Positions 10,466 to 19,064 of a stretch of 64,000 nucleotides of DNA are shown piece by piece. The stretch is from the NCBI RefSeq assembly GCF_002157465.1, contig NZ_NHOC01000007.1, forward strand, positions 124,001 through 188,000, written 5' to 3'. This stretch comes from Butyricicoccus porcorum. Lineage in GTDB: Bacteria > Bacillota > Clostridia > Oscillospirales > Butyricicoccaceae. Made by a program: the position numbers and the translations under genes. Each line of letters starts with the position of its first letter. Position 1 is the stretch's first letter. A model generated the notes under the pieces. That model was not told the DNA's origin. It saw nothing but the letters and a program-made list of their open reading frames with translations, and ran no database searches.

Positions 10466-11371
10466 CTATCGTCCGCTGTCCTCCATGTTTTTCTGAATCC
10501 AGCCAGTCGTGAATGTCCAAAACCGTTTTTCTGCCGCTGACATCTCCTGATTTTTGCGCCGCACGAGAAATACATTTCGCGTGAAGCTGTCGTCACAGAA
10601 CGGGATGACGGCAACATTGTCATCTGCATACTGCTCAGCGAAGAAGTCCGCCGTGATACCGGCACACCAGTTTTGCCGCGCAGCTTCCACAATCAAAGAA
10701 TCATCGCTGATTTCCAGCAGAATCTGCGGCGTCAGTCCACCGCGTGAGAATTTTGTCATATTGACCGGATAGAACGAATAATCCCGCCCCTTAATGGCGA
10801 GAGGGATGCCGTTCAGGTCGCGGTACTCGACGCAATCTCTGTCTGCCAGCGGATGTGCTTTGTTGACAACCAGACAGTATCTGTGGGAAAAACAGTATTC
10901 GATCTCATACTTGACAATGTCAATCGGTTCGGGGAGAAATGCAAAATCAATTTTCCCCTCATCCAGCATGTCGAAGATGGGATATTCCGGATATTCGACC
11001 AGATCAAGATGAATGCTTGGATTCTCACGGTAAAAATCCTGAATGAACGCGAGTGACAGGCGCTTCGGCACACCGTAGGTCGATGCGATATGCAGTGTGC
11101 AGGTTGAGTCACTGGTCTGCCCGCTGAACACAGCGCGCACACGCTCATATTCGTTCAGAATGATGTTAGCGCTGTAAGCCAGCTGATGTGCGTGCGGCGT
11201 CGGTGTCAGGCCGGAAGGGGAGCGGTCGAACAGTGTCTGTCCCAGTTCTTCCTCAAGCCGCTGAAGCCGTTTGCTCATCGACTGCGGAGAGATATACAGT
11301 TCATCCGCCGCCTTGTGGATGCTTCCCAGCTGGTATAGCTTTGTAAAACAAATCAGACTGTATGAATCCAT
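10466..11371 (-). CDS. LysR-family transcriptional regulator
   Basis: 301 residues. A winged helix-turn-helix lies near residues 5-60 (LGSIHKAADELYISPQSMSK followed by RLQRLEEELGQTLFDR), then a periplasmic-binding-like effector domain. It reads toward ilvC, so control of branched-chain synthesis is plausible but not shown. Unlike most LysR genes it does not face its presumed target divergently; a divergent target would be the flavoprotein gene 466 bp away. The effector is unknown. Confidence 0.88.
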   Translation of the reverse strand: MDSYSLICFTKLYQLGSIHKAADELYISPQSMSKRLQRLEEELGQTLFDRSPSGLTPTPHAHQLAYSANIILNEYERVRAVFSGQTSDSTCTLHIASTYGVPKRLSLAFIQDFYRENPSIHLDLVEYPEYPIFDMLDEGKIDFAFLPEPIDIVKYEIEYCFSHRYCLVVNKAHPLADRDCVEYRDLNGIPLAIKGRDYSFYPVNMTKFSRGGLTPQILLEISDDSLIVEAARQNWCAGITADFFAEQYADDNVAVIPFCDDSFTRNVFLVRRKNQEMSAAEKRFWTFTTGWIQKNMEDSGR

Positions 11372-11741
11372 TGAAGTCCTCCGTGCATTATCATGCTCAG
11401 ACGGAACGCTGTGTCAAATTTCTGTTGCTACGCGCTCCGACATCAAATAGCATAGCTTATTTTTTATCAGCCGTCAATTCATGTCATAATTGCGGCCTTA
11501 TCTGTGAGGACGTTACTATTATAGCTGAATTTCCCAACATCAGATATCACAAAGGAGGAGACTGGTATCACATTTTCGTTGATACCTTGTGCGATACCAT
11601 CCACGTTTTGCTGATAGCGTATCAGTGCATGCGTGATTCTGTACAGAAAATTGGGGGGAGCAGACGGCCGCAGCACGGTCTGTCCTGCGGCGAAGCGAAA
11701 AGAATAGCGTTCCGGCTTTGGATGCATACTGACAGTATCAA
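11372..11741. other. intergenic region without supported gene
   Basis: 370 nt between the LysR gene and the flavoprotein promoter. A 127-codon frame crosses it, but it has no recognisable domain, odd composition and no convincing start, so I do not call it. There is a good SD-like AAAGGAGGAG at 11551-11560, but no usable start codon follows in register. Confidence 0.5.
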
Positions 11742-11770
11742 TTGAAAAAAGTGCCGGGCAATGCTACAAT
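11742..11770 (+). promoter_or_regulatory. sigma-A promoter of flavoprotein gene
   Basis: TTGAAA, 17 bp, TACAAT, giving a leader of about 60 nt before the ATG at 11838. Confidence 0.7.
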
Positions 11771-11837
11771 AAAGGCGGTATATCAAATAACTGCATGCAT
11801 GGTAGAAGATGGTGCGTGTGATCCGGGAGAATTTTGT

Positions 11838-13205
11838 ATGAAATATGACGTAATTATTATAGGTGCAGGGCCGGGCGGTATTTTTTCCGCCTATGAACTG
11901 TGCAAAAAGGGCAGTGGGTTGCGTATTGCCGTATTTGAGGCAGGATATCCGCTGGAAAAGCGGCGATGCCCGATCGACCGCAGCAAGGTAAAATCGTGCA
12001 TCAACTGTGAAACCTGTGCGATTATGAACGGCTTCGGCGGTGCAGGTGCTTTTTCTGACGGAAAATACAACATCACAAACGATTTCGGCGGCACGCTGTA
12101 TGAGTATATCGGCAGGGAAGAGGCTATTTCACTGATGAAATATGTCGACGGCATCAATGTCTCGCACGGCGGAGCGCATACGAAGATGTATTCGACTGCC
12201 GGAACGAAATTCAAAAAGCTGTGCATGCAGAATAAGCTGAAGCTGTTGGATGCCTCTGTCCGGCATCTCGGCACGGACATCAATTATGTCGTGCTGGAAA
12301 ATCTCTACAATGAACTGAAGGACTGCGTTGACTTCTATTTCCATACACCGGTCACCGATTTGGAATGTATCGAGGACGGATACCGCGTGCGGTATACAGA
12401 TGGCTTTGCCGACTGTACCAAATGTATTGTTTCGGTCGGACGGAGCGGAAGCAAGTGGATGGAACGTATTTGCAGCAGTCTGGACATCCCGACGAAATCC
12501 AATCGTGTGGACATCGGTGTGCGCGTAGAGCTTCCCGCTGTGATTTTCTCTCATCTGACAGACGAGCTGTATGAGAGCAAAATCGTCTATCGGACGGAAA
12601 AATTTGAGGACAATGTCCGGACATTCTGCATGAACCCCTACGGCATTGTCGTCAATGAGAATACAAATGGCATTGTAACAGTCAACGGTCACAGCTATGA
12701 GGACCCGGAGCACCAGACAGAAAATACCAATTTTGCGCTGCTGGTGGCAAAGCATTTTTCCGAACCATTCAAAGACAGCAACGGATATGGCGAGAGCATT
12801 GCGCGCTTGTCCAACATGCTGGGAGGCGGTGTCATTGTCCAGCGCTTTGGTGACCTGATCCGTGGCAGGCGGAGCACAGCGAAGCGCATGGAGGAGGGCA
12901 TGGTCGTTCCGACGCTCACGGCGACACCGGGCGATCTGAGCCTTGTACTGCCCAAACGTATTTTGGACGGTATTGTTGAGATGATCTATGCGTTGGATAA
13001 AATTGCGCCGGGAACGGCGAATGATGATACGCTGCTCTATGGTGTAGAGGTCAAGTTCTATAACATGGAAGTGGATTTGGACAAAAATCTGGAGACAAAG
13101 CACAGGGGACTGTATGTCATCGGCGACGGCAGCGGTGTCACGCATTCGCTGTCACATGCATCCGCGAGCGGAATCTATGTCGCAAGGCATATTTTAGGTG
13201 AATAA
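11838..13205 (+). CDS. FAD-dependent dehydrogenase (COG2509-type flavoprotein)
   Basis: 455 residues from the ATG at 11838, chosen because GGGAGA stands 7 nt upstream and the FAD motif then starts at residue 4 (VIIIGAGPGG). Cysteines cluster in CINCETCAIMNGFGGAGAFS near residues 55-74, and the C-terminal FAD-binding VIGDGSGVTHSLSHASASG lies near 430-448. This pattern fits the uncharacterised FAD-dependent dehydrogenases common in Firmicutes. The electron acceptor and substrate are unknown. It has its own promoter and terminator and so is monocistronic. Confidence 0.85.
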   Translation: MKYDVIIIGAGPGGIFSAYELCKKGSGLRIAVFEAGYPLEKRRCPIDRSKVKSCINCETCAIMNGFGGAGAFSDGKYNITNDFGGTLYEYIGREEAISLMKYVDGINVSHGGAHTKMYSTAGTKFKKLCMQNKLKLLDASVRHLGTDINYVVLENLYNELKDCVDFYFHTPVTDLECIEDGYRVRYTDGFADCTKCIVSVGRSGSKWMERICSSLDIPTKSNRVDIGVRVELPAVIFSHLTDELYESKIVYRTEKFEDNVRTFCMNPYGIVVNENTNGIVTVNGHSYEDPEHQTENTNFALLVAKHFSEPFKDSNGYGESIARLSNMLGGGVIVQRFGDLIRGRRSTAKRMEEGMVVPTLTATPGDLSLVLPKRILDGIVEMIYALDKIAPGTANDDTLLYGVEVKFYNMEVDLDKNLETKHRGLYVIGDGSGVTHSLSHASASGIYVARHILGE

Positions 13206-13216
13206 CCATTGCAATG

Positions 13217-13260
13217 GGGCTCCCGGCTGTGCCTGCAGCTGACAGGAGCCCTGTTTTTTT
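13217..13260 (+). terminator. intrinsic terminator
   Basis: GGGCTCC pairs with GGAGCCC and is followed by TGTTTTTTT, 10 bp after the flavoprotein stop codon. Confidence 0.85.
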
Positions 13261-13361
13261 ACAAAGACATTACATTGTTTTACAGAAAAGTGGTAGAATC
13301 GAGTTAAAATTACTGGTTTAATAATGATAAAAGCGATTGATTCATAATAGGGAGGATATCA

Positions 13362-15446
13362 ATGGATACCACATGCTATACAAACAGAGAGCTGTCCTGG
13401 TTACAGTTCAACGAACGGGTACTGAATGAAGCAGGGAATGCCAGAGTTCCACTGGCAGAGCGCCTGAGCTTTGCGGCGATCTATCAGTCCAATTTGGATG
13501 AATTTTTCATGGTTCGCGTCGGCACATTGATGGTTCAAATGCATTCCGATGAAAAAATTCGTGAGAATAAGACGAATATGACCAGCGAGGAGCAGGTAAA
13601 GGCCATCCTCAAACGTGTTGCGGAGCTGGAACAGAAGAAATCCAGAATTTATGAACAGCTGATGGGCGAGTTGGAGCCGCAGGGTATCCGCATCATCAAT
13701 TTTAACAAGCTGTCGAACGAGGAAGGCGCTCTGCTGGAGACCTATTTCGACCAGAATATTGCGCCGTTCCTGTCCCCGATGATTATCGGCAAGCAGCAGC
13801 CGTTCCCATTCCTCAACAACAAGCAGTTGTATGCGCTGGTTTTGCTGTCCACAAAGGGCGGCAAGGGCAAGATGGGAATCGTGCCATGCACAAACAGTGT
13901 ATTTAAGCGCCTGATTGAAATCCCCTCCCGTCCGGGCACGTTTATGCTGTGCGAGGAGCTGATTCTGCACTTTGTCTCTAAGCTGTATCCGAAATATACC
14001 GTCAGAGAAAAGTCCATCATGCGCGTAACCCGCAATGCAGATATTGACGCAACAGATGTACTGGATGAAGATCTCGATTACCGCGATGTCATGGAGCATC
14101 TGATTAAACAGCGCACCCGCCTGAGCCCGGTGCGTCTGGAGCTGAGTCGGCAGATCAATGATAAGACACAGAAGGAGCTTGCAAAGTTCCTCGGCGTACA
14201 TAAGCGGCATATCATCAAGGTAGACACCCCGCTCGACCTGTCGTTTGGCTTCCAGCTGCAAGGCTATCTGCGAGATAAGACCAACCTGTTTTATGAGCGC
14301 AGAAGCCCGCAGATGACGCCCGCACTCAACCTTAAGGAAAGCATTCTGGATCAGGTCGCAAAGAAGGATGTCCTGCTGTCCTATCCGTTTGAGAGCATGA
14401 AACCGTTCCTGCGCATGCTGCATGAGGCGGCAGAGGATGACAGTGTGGTATCCATCAAAATGACGTTGTACCGCGTTGCAGAGCGCAGTAAGGTCATCGA
14501 TGCACTGATCGAAGCGGCAGAAAACGGAAAAGAAGTTGTCGTATTGGTTGAACTGCGCGCCCGGTTTGATGAGGCGAACAATATCGAGATGTCCAAGCGG
14601 CTCGAAGACGCTGGCTGCCACATCATTTACGGTCTCGGCATGTACAAGGTACATTCCAAGCTGTGCCTCATTACGCGCCATACCGAACAGGGGCTGTCCT
14701 ATATCACCCAGATCGGTACGGGCAATTACAACGAAAAGACTTCGCGGCTGTATACCGATCTGTCGCTGCTCACGGGCAACCAGAAAATTGGTGCAGAAGC
14801 GGCACGCGTATTCAAATCGTTGATGCTCGGCGAGACGGTGGAACAGACGGAACACCTGCTGGTTGCACCGAAGTGCCTGCAAAACAAAGTTATCGCGATG
14901 ATCGACGCCGAAGAACAGAAGGCATTGCGCGGTGAGCCTGCTTATGTCGGCGTAAAGATCAATTCGCTCACAGACAAGGCCATCATTGAAAAGCTGATTG
15001 AAGCATCGAAGGCGGGCGTAAAGATTGAGCTGATTGTCCGCGGCATCTGCTGCCTTGTTCCGGGCATTCCCGGCGAGACAGAAAATATCACGGTGGTCAG
15101 TGTTGTCGGACGTTTCCTCGAGCATTCACGTATCTATCGCTTCGGCGTAGGGGCAGACGAGAAGATTTATATCGCTTCTGCCGATTTCATGACGCGCAAT
15201 ACCATCAAACGCGTTGAGGTCGCCGCGCCGATTTATGATGAAGAAATTCGTGACCGCCTGCGCCATATTTTTGATACAGTTATGGCGGACGACGAGAAGG
15301 GCAAGCAGCAGACCTGTGACCGCGCATATGTTGATCGGAATCTCCATGAGAAAAAGCTCAATTCACAGGAGCTGTTCTATGAGGAGGCATACCGCGCAAC
15401 TGCGACACAGGATCCGGCAACTGCCGCACAGGATCAGGATAACTGA
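13362..15446 (+). CDS. ppk1: polyphosphate kinase 1
   Basis: Reversible transfer of ATP gamma-phosphate onto polyphosphate. At 694 residues it matches PPK1. The N-terminal ELSWLQFNERVLNEA near residues 9-23 is a family hallmark, the catalytic phospho-His lies in YKVHSKLCLITR near 428-439, and a second active-site His lies in EHSRIYRFG near 587-595. SD GGGAGG. The acidic/Gln-rich tail (TATQDPATAAQDQDN) is not part of the fold. It ends at a 15-bp bidirectional hairpin. A second polyphosphate-related gene (VTC type) occurs at 55348. Confidence 0.96.
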   Translation: MDTTCYTNRELSWLQFNERVLNEAGNARVPLAERLSFAAIYQSNLDEFFMVRVGTLMVQMHSDEKIRENKTNMTSEEQVKAILKRVAELEQKKSRIYEQLMGELEPQGIRIINFNKLSNEEGALLETYFDQNIAPFLSPMIIGKQQPFPFLNNKQLYALVLLSTKGGKGKMGIVPCTNSVFKRLIEIPSRPGTFMLCEELILHFVSKLYPKYTVREKSIMRVTRNADIDATDVLDEDLDYRDVMEHLIKQRTRLSPVRLELSRQINDKTQKELAKFLGVHKRHIIKVDTPLDLSFGFQLQGYLRDKTNLFYERRSPQMTPALNLKESILDQVAKKDVLLSYPFESMKPFLRMLHEAAEDDSVVSIKMTLYRVAERSKVIDALIEAAENGKEVVVLVELRARFDEANNIEMSKRLEDAGCHIIYGLGMYKVHSKLCLITRHTEQGLSYITQIGTGNYNEKTSRLYTDLSLLTGNQKIGAEAARVFKSLMLGETVEQTEHLLVAPKCLQNKVIAMIDAEEQKALRGEPAYVGVKINSLTDKAIIEKLIEASKAGVKIELIVRGICCLVPGIPGETENITVVSVVGRFLEHSRIYRFGVGADEKIYIASADFMTRNTIKRVEVAAPIYDEEIRDRLRHIFDTVMADDEKGKQQTCDRAYVDRNLHEKKLNSQELFYEEAYRATATQDPATAAQDQDN

Positions 15447-15472
15447 GAAGATATCTGCGCAAAATTGTGAAA

Positions 15473-15513
15473 ACAGCAGCCGGAAGCTGCAAAATGCGGC
15501 TTCCGGCTGCTGT
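15473..15513. terminator. bidirectional terminator hairpin
   Basis: A perfect 15-bp stem, ACAGCAGCCGGAAGC with GCTTCCGGCTGCTGT, lies between the convergent ppk1 and CbiET-like genes. Confidence 0.75.
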
Positions 15514-15541
15514 TATTTGTTCAGAGATTCTGTATCACGGC

Positions 15542-16447
15542 TCATTCTCCCGCCTTGCCGGTGATGATCCACGGTGCCGGCTGGGTGTCAAAATTGTTTT
15601 TGCTGTTGAGCTTGGAGACCGAAATCTGGATGATATCCGGGTCGTTGATGCCGAGACTCTTGCACAGCGCAGGCATTTCGGCGGCAACTCTGAAGTCCAG
15701 TGTATAGATGACAAATTCCATGTTCGGATTGAGCTTGAGCAGGCACTTCATTTCCTGCTCCATGCTGGCGGATGCGACGAGCATCGTGACGTCCGGAACA
15801 GGCAATCCCTTCATGGTCTCGTCATCGACATGATCGATGATGGTGACATTGTTCAGACCAAACTGGTTGATGTTGTCTTCCAGAGTCTTGCGGTCGCGGG
15901 AGTTGTATTCTACGGCGATAACTGTACCTTCGCCGCCGAGGATGGCAGCTTCGACAGCGATGGATTCGCCCGAAATGACACACAGATTTTTCTGTGGATC
16001 GATCTGCATCTTGCTCAGGATGACAGCACGGATTTCCGATCCGACATACCGGACAGAGCCGAAGGCAAAGGAAAGGTTGTTCATGCCGAATTTAAACGTG
16101 CTGCGTGCCTTGGGATTGAGAATCAGCATGCCGGCAGAGGCATTGATGCCGCGGTTCATCATATCATAAACCTTGTTCTGCTTGATCGGGCCGCTCGGTT
16201 CACTGCCTTCGTTGTAGATAACGGTGCATTCACCCAGACCGGCGTTATACATGCGATAGAAGATATCCGGATGGCCGGCTTCGGTAAACACCAGAACAGA
16301 ACGATGGGACTCAACAGTCGGAATCAAGTTTTTGTTTTTTCGGGTGATATCCAGAATTTTGACCCGTTCCAGATCAACATCTGCGTTGTCCGTAAAATAC
16401 TGAAGCCATGCCAGAATATGGGCATTTGTAAAAAGGTTGTTTTCCAT
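15542..16447 (-). CDS. precorrin-6Y methyltransferase (CobL/CbiET)-like protein
   Basis: 301 residues. The C-terminal half has a Rossmann methyltransferase pattern like CbiT: VISGESIAVEAAILGGEGTV near 155-174, then an acidic VEYNSRDRKTLEDNINQFGL segment near 177-196. The N-terminal half has VFTEAGHPDIFYRMYNAGLG near 53-72, recalling the CbiE tetrapyrrole methylase, but without its full glycine-rich signature. No other cobalamin gene lies nearby, so it is an orphan. Either a diverged cobalamin step or another SAM-dependent reaction is possible. The start codon is the ATG ending at 16447, with AAAGGAG upstream. Confidence 0.6.
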   Translation of the reverse strand: MENNLFTNAHILAWLQYFTDNADVDLERVKILDITRKNKNLIPTVESHRSVLVFTEAGHPDIFYRMYNAGLGECTVIYNEGSEPSGPIKQNKVYDMMNRGINASAGMLILNPKARSTFKFGMNNLSFAFGSVRYVGSEIRAVILSKMQIDPQKNLCVISGESIAVEAAILGGEGTVIAVEYNSRDRKTLEDNINQFGLNNVTIIDHVDDETMKGLPVPDVTMLVASASMEQEMKCLLKLNPNMEFVIYTLDFRVAAEMPALCKSLGINDPDIIQISVSKLNSKNNFDTQPAPWIITGKAGE

Positions 16448-16618
16448 ATAAAAACGCTCCTTTGCGTTTGGTTTCTCTTATCATATCATACTTTCGTGAG
16501 AAATGCACGAAATATAAAGAAGAATAGAGAAGTTTTTTGTGTGAATGCGCCTGCGGACAGGCCAATACCTTCTGTGGGAAATTGCCAAATCCCCTTGTCA
16601 GTCTTTCGGAGGTGTGCT

Positions 16619-17083
16619 ATGCTAACAATAATTCCTGAGAATGAAAGTCAGAGAGGGACTGGTATGGCAGACGAAAACAGGCTTGAAATCATTGACGGAA
16701 CCCTGAGACGATGCATCGGCGGAGCAGGAAAGCTCGTCCTGCCGCACGCAGTGGAACGGATTGCAGCACAGGCATTTGAAAGCTGTACGTCTGTGGAGAA
16801 AATAGAATTGCCGGGCAATCAGCTCCGGCTGCTCGCAGAGCATATTTTCTCCGGCTGTACGTCGCTGAAAAAACTGTCACTCTGGGGTGAAGTAGAAGAT
16901 GCGGAAGGAAAGCGTTTTACAAGCCGGGCTCGGTTGAGAGAATACCTTGGGCTGGAAGAAAACGTACAGCTGGAATGGGAGTGCCCGACTGTTTGGTGTC
17001 TGGAAGACCGGTGCCAGTTCTGCGGCGGAATGCTTTGGGACGGCGTAATGCGCGTCTGTTCCTTCTGCGGAAGAATCAACTGA
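16619..17083 (+). CDS. LRR_5 (BspA-like) protein with C-terminal zinc ribbon
   Basis: 154 residues from the ATG at 16619, which has a perfect GGAGG 6 nt upstream; a second in-frame ATG at 16664 also has an SD-like site. The centre carries two BspA-type leucine-rich units (LVLPHAVERIAAQAFESCTS and LSLWG-type). The C-terminus has CQFCGG...CSFCG, a probable zinc ribbon. No signal peptide is visible, so it is probably cytoplasmic. A larger LRR_5 protein lies at 23369. Function unknown; a protein-interaction role is inferred only. Confidence 0.65.
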   Translation: MLTIIPENESQRGTGMADENRLEIIDGTLRRCIGGAGKLVLPHAVERIAAQAFESCTSVEKIELPGNQLRLLAEHIFSGCTSLKKLSLWGEVEDAEGKRFTSRARLREYLGLEENVQLEWECPTVWCLEDRCQFCGGMLWDGVMRVCSFCGRIN

Positions 17084-17118
17084 TGGATGCGCTGCATCTA
17101 TGGGAAAGGAGAACAGAA

Positions 17119-17421
17119 ATGACATTTGAGCAACTGGAACAGAAATTTATCGGCAGAGAGGTCGATGAGGACAGACTGAATTATTATTTTACCATGATGG
17201 GAAGGTTTGGCAAGGCATCGATGTATACGTTCTCGTTCCATACGGAAGGATATACCATTTCAGCGGATGTATGTGTCGAACAGGGCAGAATCACGGGTAT
17301 TGTGCCGGAAAAGGAGCCGCGTGAAGATGAATGGGGCCGTGTTCCCGATCCCGGCCCGGCAGATATCCAGCCGGAAGAATACGAGTCGATGGCAATGTAT
17401 TTTCAGAGCGTGGTAATTTAG
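17119..17421 (+). CDS. hypothetical protein, 100 residues
   Basis: Starts at an ATG with AAAGGAGAAC just upstream, 35 nt after the LRR/zinc-ribbon gene, so the two are probably cotranscribed. It is an acidic soluble protein (VEQGRITGIVPEKEPREDEW near residues 53-72), with no membrane segment and no motif I recognise. It is followed by a strong terminator, which supports it as a genuine last gene. No function is proposed. Confidence 0.6.
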   Translation: MTFEQLEQKFIGREVDEDRLNYYFTMMGRFGKASMYTFSFHTEGYTISADVCVEQGRITGIVPEKEPREDEWGRVPDPGPADIQPEEYESMAMYFQSVVI

Positions 17422-17487
17422 GAGTATCTGAACAGATAGTGCCTAAGCTCCACATGCCGCAGACGATGCAGCGACAGAGGAAAAGGG

Positions 17488-17532
17488 AAAAGGCAGACCA
17501 GAAGCAAGTTGTGCTTTCGGTCTGCCTTTTTT
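17488..17532 (+). terminator. intrinsic terminator
   Basis: AAAAGGCAGACC pairs with GGTCTGCCTTTT and runs into a T6 tract. Confidence 0.85.
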
Positions 17533-17597
17533 GCAGGAAAATAGATTGGGTTTTGTAGGTTAGGTTTAGTAATGAGAGTTTATTTTGTGAGAATTAG

Positions 17598-18809
17598 GGA
17601 ACCTCTGATTTAATCCTCACCACCATATAGGTTGGGGATATGATAAAATAAGACTATCAAAACAAAGGTGGTGCATGACAATGAAGCAGGAAACATTTAC
17701 AGACATGGAATACAGCTTCCGCAAGAAGAAAACCAAGCGGGAAGAATTTCTGGAAATCATGGACGAGATCATCCCCTGGGATGAGTGGGTAGGTGTCATT
17801 GCACCCTACTACCCCAAGGGAAAACGAGGCCGTCCACCTATGGGAATTGAGAAAATGCTGCGGATGTATCTGCTTCAGATCTGGTTCAACCTGTCTGACC
17901 CGGCAACCGAGGATGCCATTTACGACAGCTATGCCATGCGGAAATTTACAGGCATTGACTTCATGACGGAAGCGGTGCCGGATGAAACGACGCTGTGTAA
18001 ATTCCGCCATCTTCTGGAAGAAAACGGGCTGAATAAACTGTTTTTTGACGCAATCAACCGGGTTATGGTAGGAACCGGACACATGATGAAGGGCGGCACC
18101 ATCGTGGACGCGACGATCATCAATGCTCCCAGCTCCACAAAAAACGCTGAGAAAGCTCGTGACCCCGAAATGCACCAGACCAAGAAGGGGAAAGAATGGC
18201 GGTTTGGGATGAAATGTCATATCGGCGTAGATGCAGGCAGCGGCCTGGTTCACACGATAACCGTCACAGCAGCAAACGAGCATGACATCACGCAAGTAGC
18301 GAATCTGCTCCGGGAAGATGACGAGGTAGTCTATGGGGATTCCGGCTATCTTGGAGTACAAAAACGTCCTGAAATTGCCAACAATGCGCATTTTTCAAAG
18401 ATTGACTTTCGTATTAACCGCCGTCCCAGAAGTCTTCCTAAAGTCAGTGACAAAGCCACTGACTGGGAACGGTATATCGAAAACCACAAATCCTCGGTGC
18501 GGTGCAAAGTAGAGCATGTGTTTCGGATCATCAAGTGTCAGTTCGGCTACAAGAAAACGGTGTATCGTGGACTGATGAAAAACGAGAATCGACTATACGC
18601 CATGTTCGCCTGTGCCAATTTGTACGCTCTCGCCATCGCCGGGCGAAAACTTTCCACAACCTGATATAGGGGTAGTCTGCCCTTTTTCGGAAAAGGAGCC
18701 GAAAAACAGAAGAATAACGGCTATTTCGCTCTGAAATCGCCTTAACCAAGCGCAAAAACGGCAATGTATCGAGTGGGAACAGAATAAAGGCTATTTATTC
18801 AGAGGTTCC
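17598..18809 (+). mobile_element. IS5-family (IS5 group) insertion sequence, about 1.2 kb
   Basis: Terminal inverted repeats GGAACCTCTGA (left, 17598-17608) and TCAGAGGTTCC (right, 18799-18809) bound a single transposase gene. The flanking tetranucleotides are TTAG on the left and TTAA on the right. Both fit the YTAR target preference of the IS5 group but are not identical, so there is no clean target duplication. The right flank is the eda stub; the left flank is unrelated to eda. This fits an insertion followed by an adjacent deletion. Confidence 0.9.
17675..18664 (+). CDS. IS5-group transposase
   Basis: 329 residues, apparently intact. The layout closely follows E. coli IS5 InsH: FTDMEYS-type start, EIIPWDEWVGVIAPYYPKG near residues 29-47, DATIINAPSSTKN with the first catalytic Asp near 144, DPEMHQTKKGKEWRFGMK near 167-184, YGDSGYLG with the second Asp near 222, and CKVEHVFRIIKCQFGY with the Glu near 281. 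It belongs to the DDE transposases. The gene fills the element, and no accessory gene is present. An intact frame suggests a recent insertion. Confidence 0.95.
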   Translation: MTMKQETFTDMEYSFRKKKTKREEFLEIMDEIIPWDEWVGVIAPYYPKGKRGRPPMGIEKMLRMYLLQIWFNLSDPATEDAIYDSYAMRKFTGIDFMTEAVPDETTLCKFRHLLEENGLNKLFFDAINRVMVGTGHMMKGGTIVDATIINAPSSTKNAEKARDPEMHQTKKGKEWRFGMKCHIGVDAGSGLVHTITVTAANEHDITQVANLLREDDEVVYGDSGYLGVQKRPEIANNAHFSKIDFRINRRPRSLPKVSDKATDWERYIENHKSSVRCKVEHVFRIIKCQFGYKKTVYRGLMKNENRLYAMFACANLYALAIAGRKLSTT

Positions 18810-18867
18810 TTAACTTAATAACAGGGACTACGCCGATGTCGGAAATTGCCTGATTCAGTGCATTCAT
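18810..18867 (-). pseudogene. 5' stub of a second eda copy, cut by the IS element
   Basis: Read on the minus strand, these 58 nt (start codon ending at 18867) are identical base for base to the first 58 nt of eda at 6293-6350, encoding MNALNQAISDIGVVPVIKL. The identity stops exactly at the IS terminal repeat. The upstream region differs from that of the intact copy: it has its own SD (GGAGGG) and an operator-like site. The rest of the gene is missing on the far side of the IS, so it was deleted. Confidence 0.92.
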
Positions 18868-18886
18868 TTTGTTTCCCTCCAGATTT

Positions 18887-18903
18887 GTTTTGAATTATGA
18901 AAC
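18887..18903 (-). promoter_or_regulatory. 17-bp operator-like site before the eda stub
   Basis: GTTTTGAATTATGAAAC, an imperfect dyad. Its exact reverse complement occurs at 19032-19048 before the divergent IclR gene. Paired sites of this kind suggest binding by that regulator. Confidence 0.65.
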
Positions 18904-18993
18904 TGCGTTTTGTATTTCCCTTTGCTGATTCTTATTATGTACCCTTTGCCAAAAAAACAAGTGGAAATTCGTGAATTGATTGACAAAAATATC

Positions 18994-19022
18994 TTGTAAT
19001 TTTTATGAAAAACCGATAAAAT
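18994..19022 (+). promoter_or_regulatory. candidate promoter of the IclR gene
   Basis: TTGTAA, 17 bp, TAAAAT. An alternative is TTGACA at 18980 with TATGAA 18 bp later. The 17-bp operator-like site starts 9 bp after the first -10, where a repressor would block it. Confidence 0.5.
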
Positions 19023-19031
19023 AGAAACAGA

Positions 19032-19048
19032 GTTTCATAATTCAAAAC
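19032..19048 (+). promoter_or_regulatory. 17-bp operator-like site before the IclR gene
   Basis: GTTTCATAATTCAAAAC, the exact reverse complement of the site at 18887-18903. It lies between the likely promoter and the start codon, which is consistent with autoregulation. Confidence 0.65.
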
Positions 19049-19064
19049 AGAGAGGAGATTGACC

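Noticed and set aside
11362-11745. 127-codon plus-strand frame overlapping the LysR start
   Set aside because: No domain, atypical composition, no SD at the start; it lies in the control region of divergent genes.
13401-15125. 574-codon minus-strand frame opposite ppk1
   Set aside because: Shadow of ppk1; Cys/Gln-rich nonsense sequence and no ribosome binding site.
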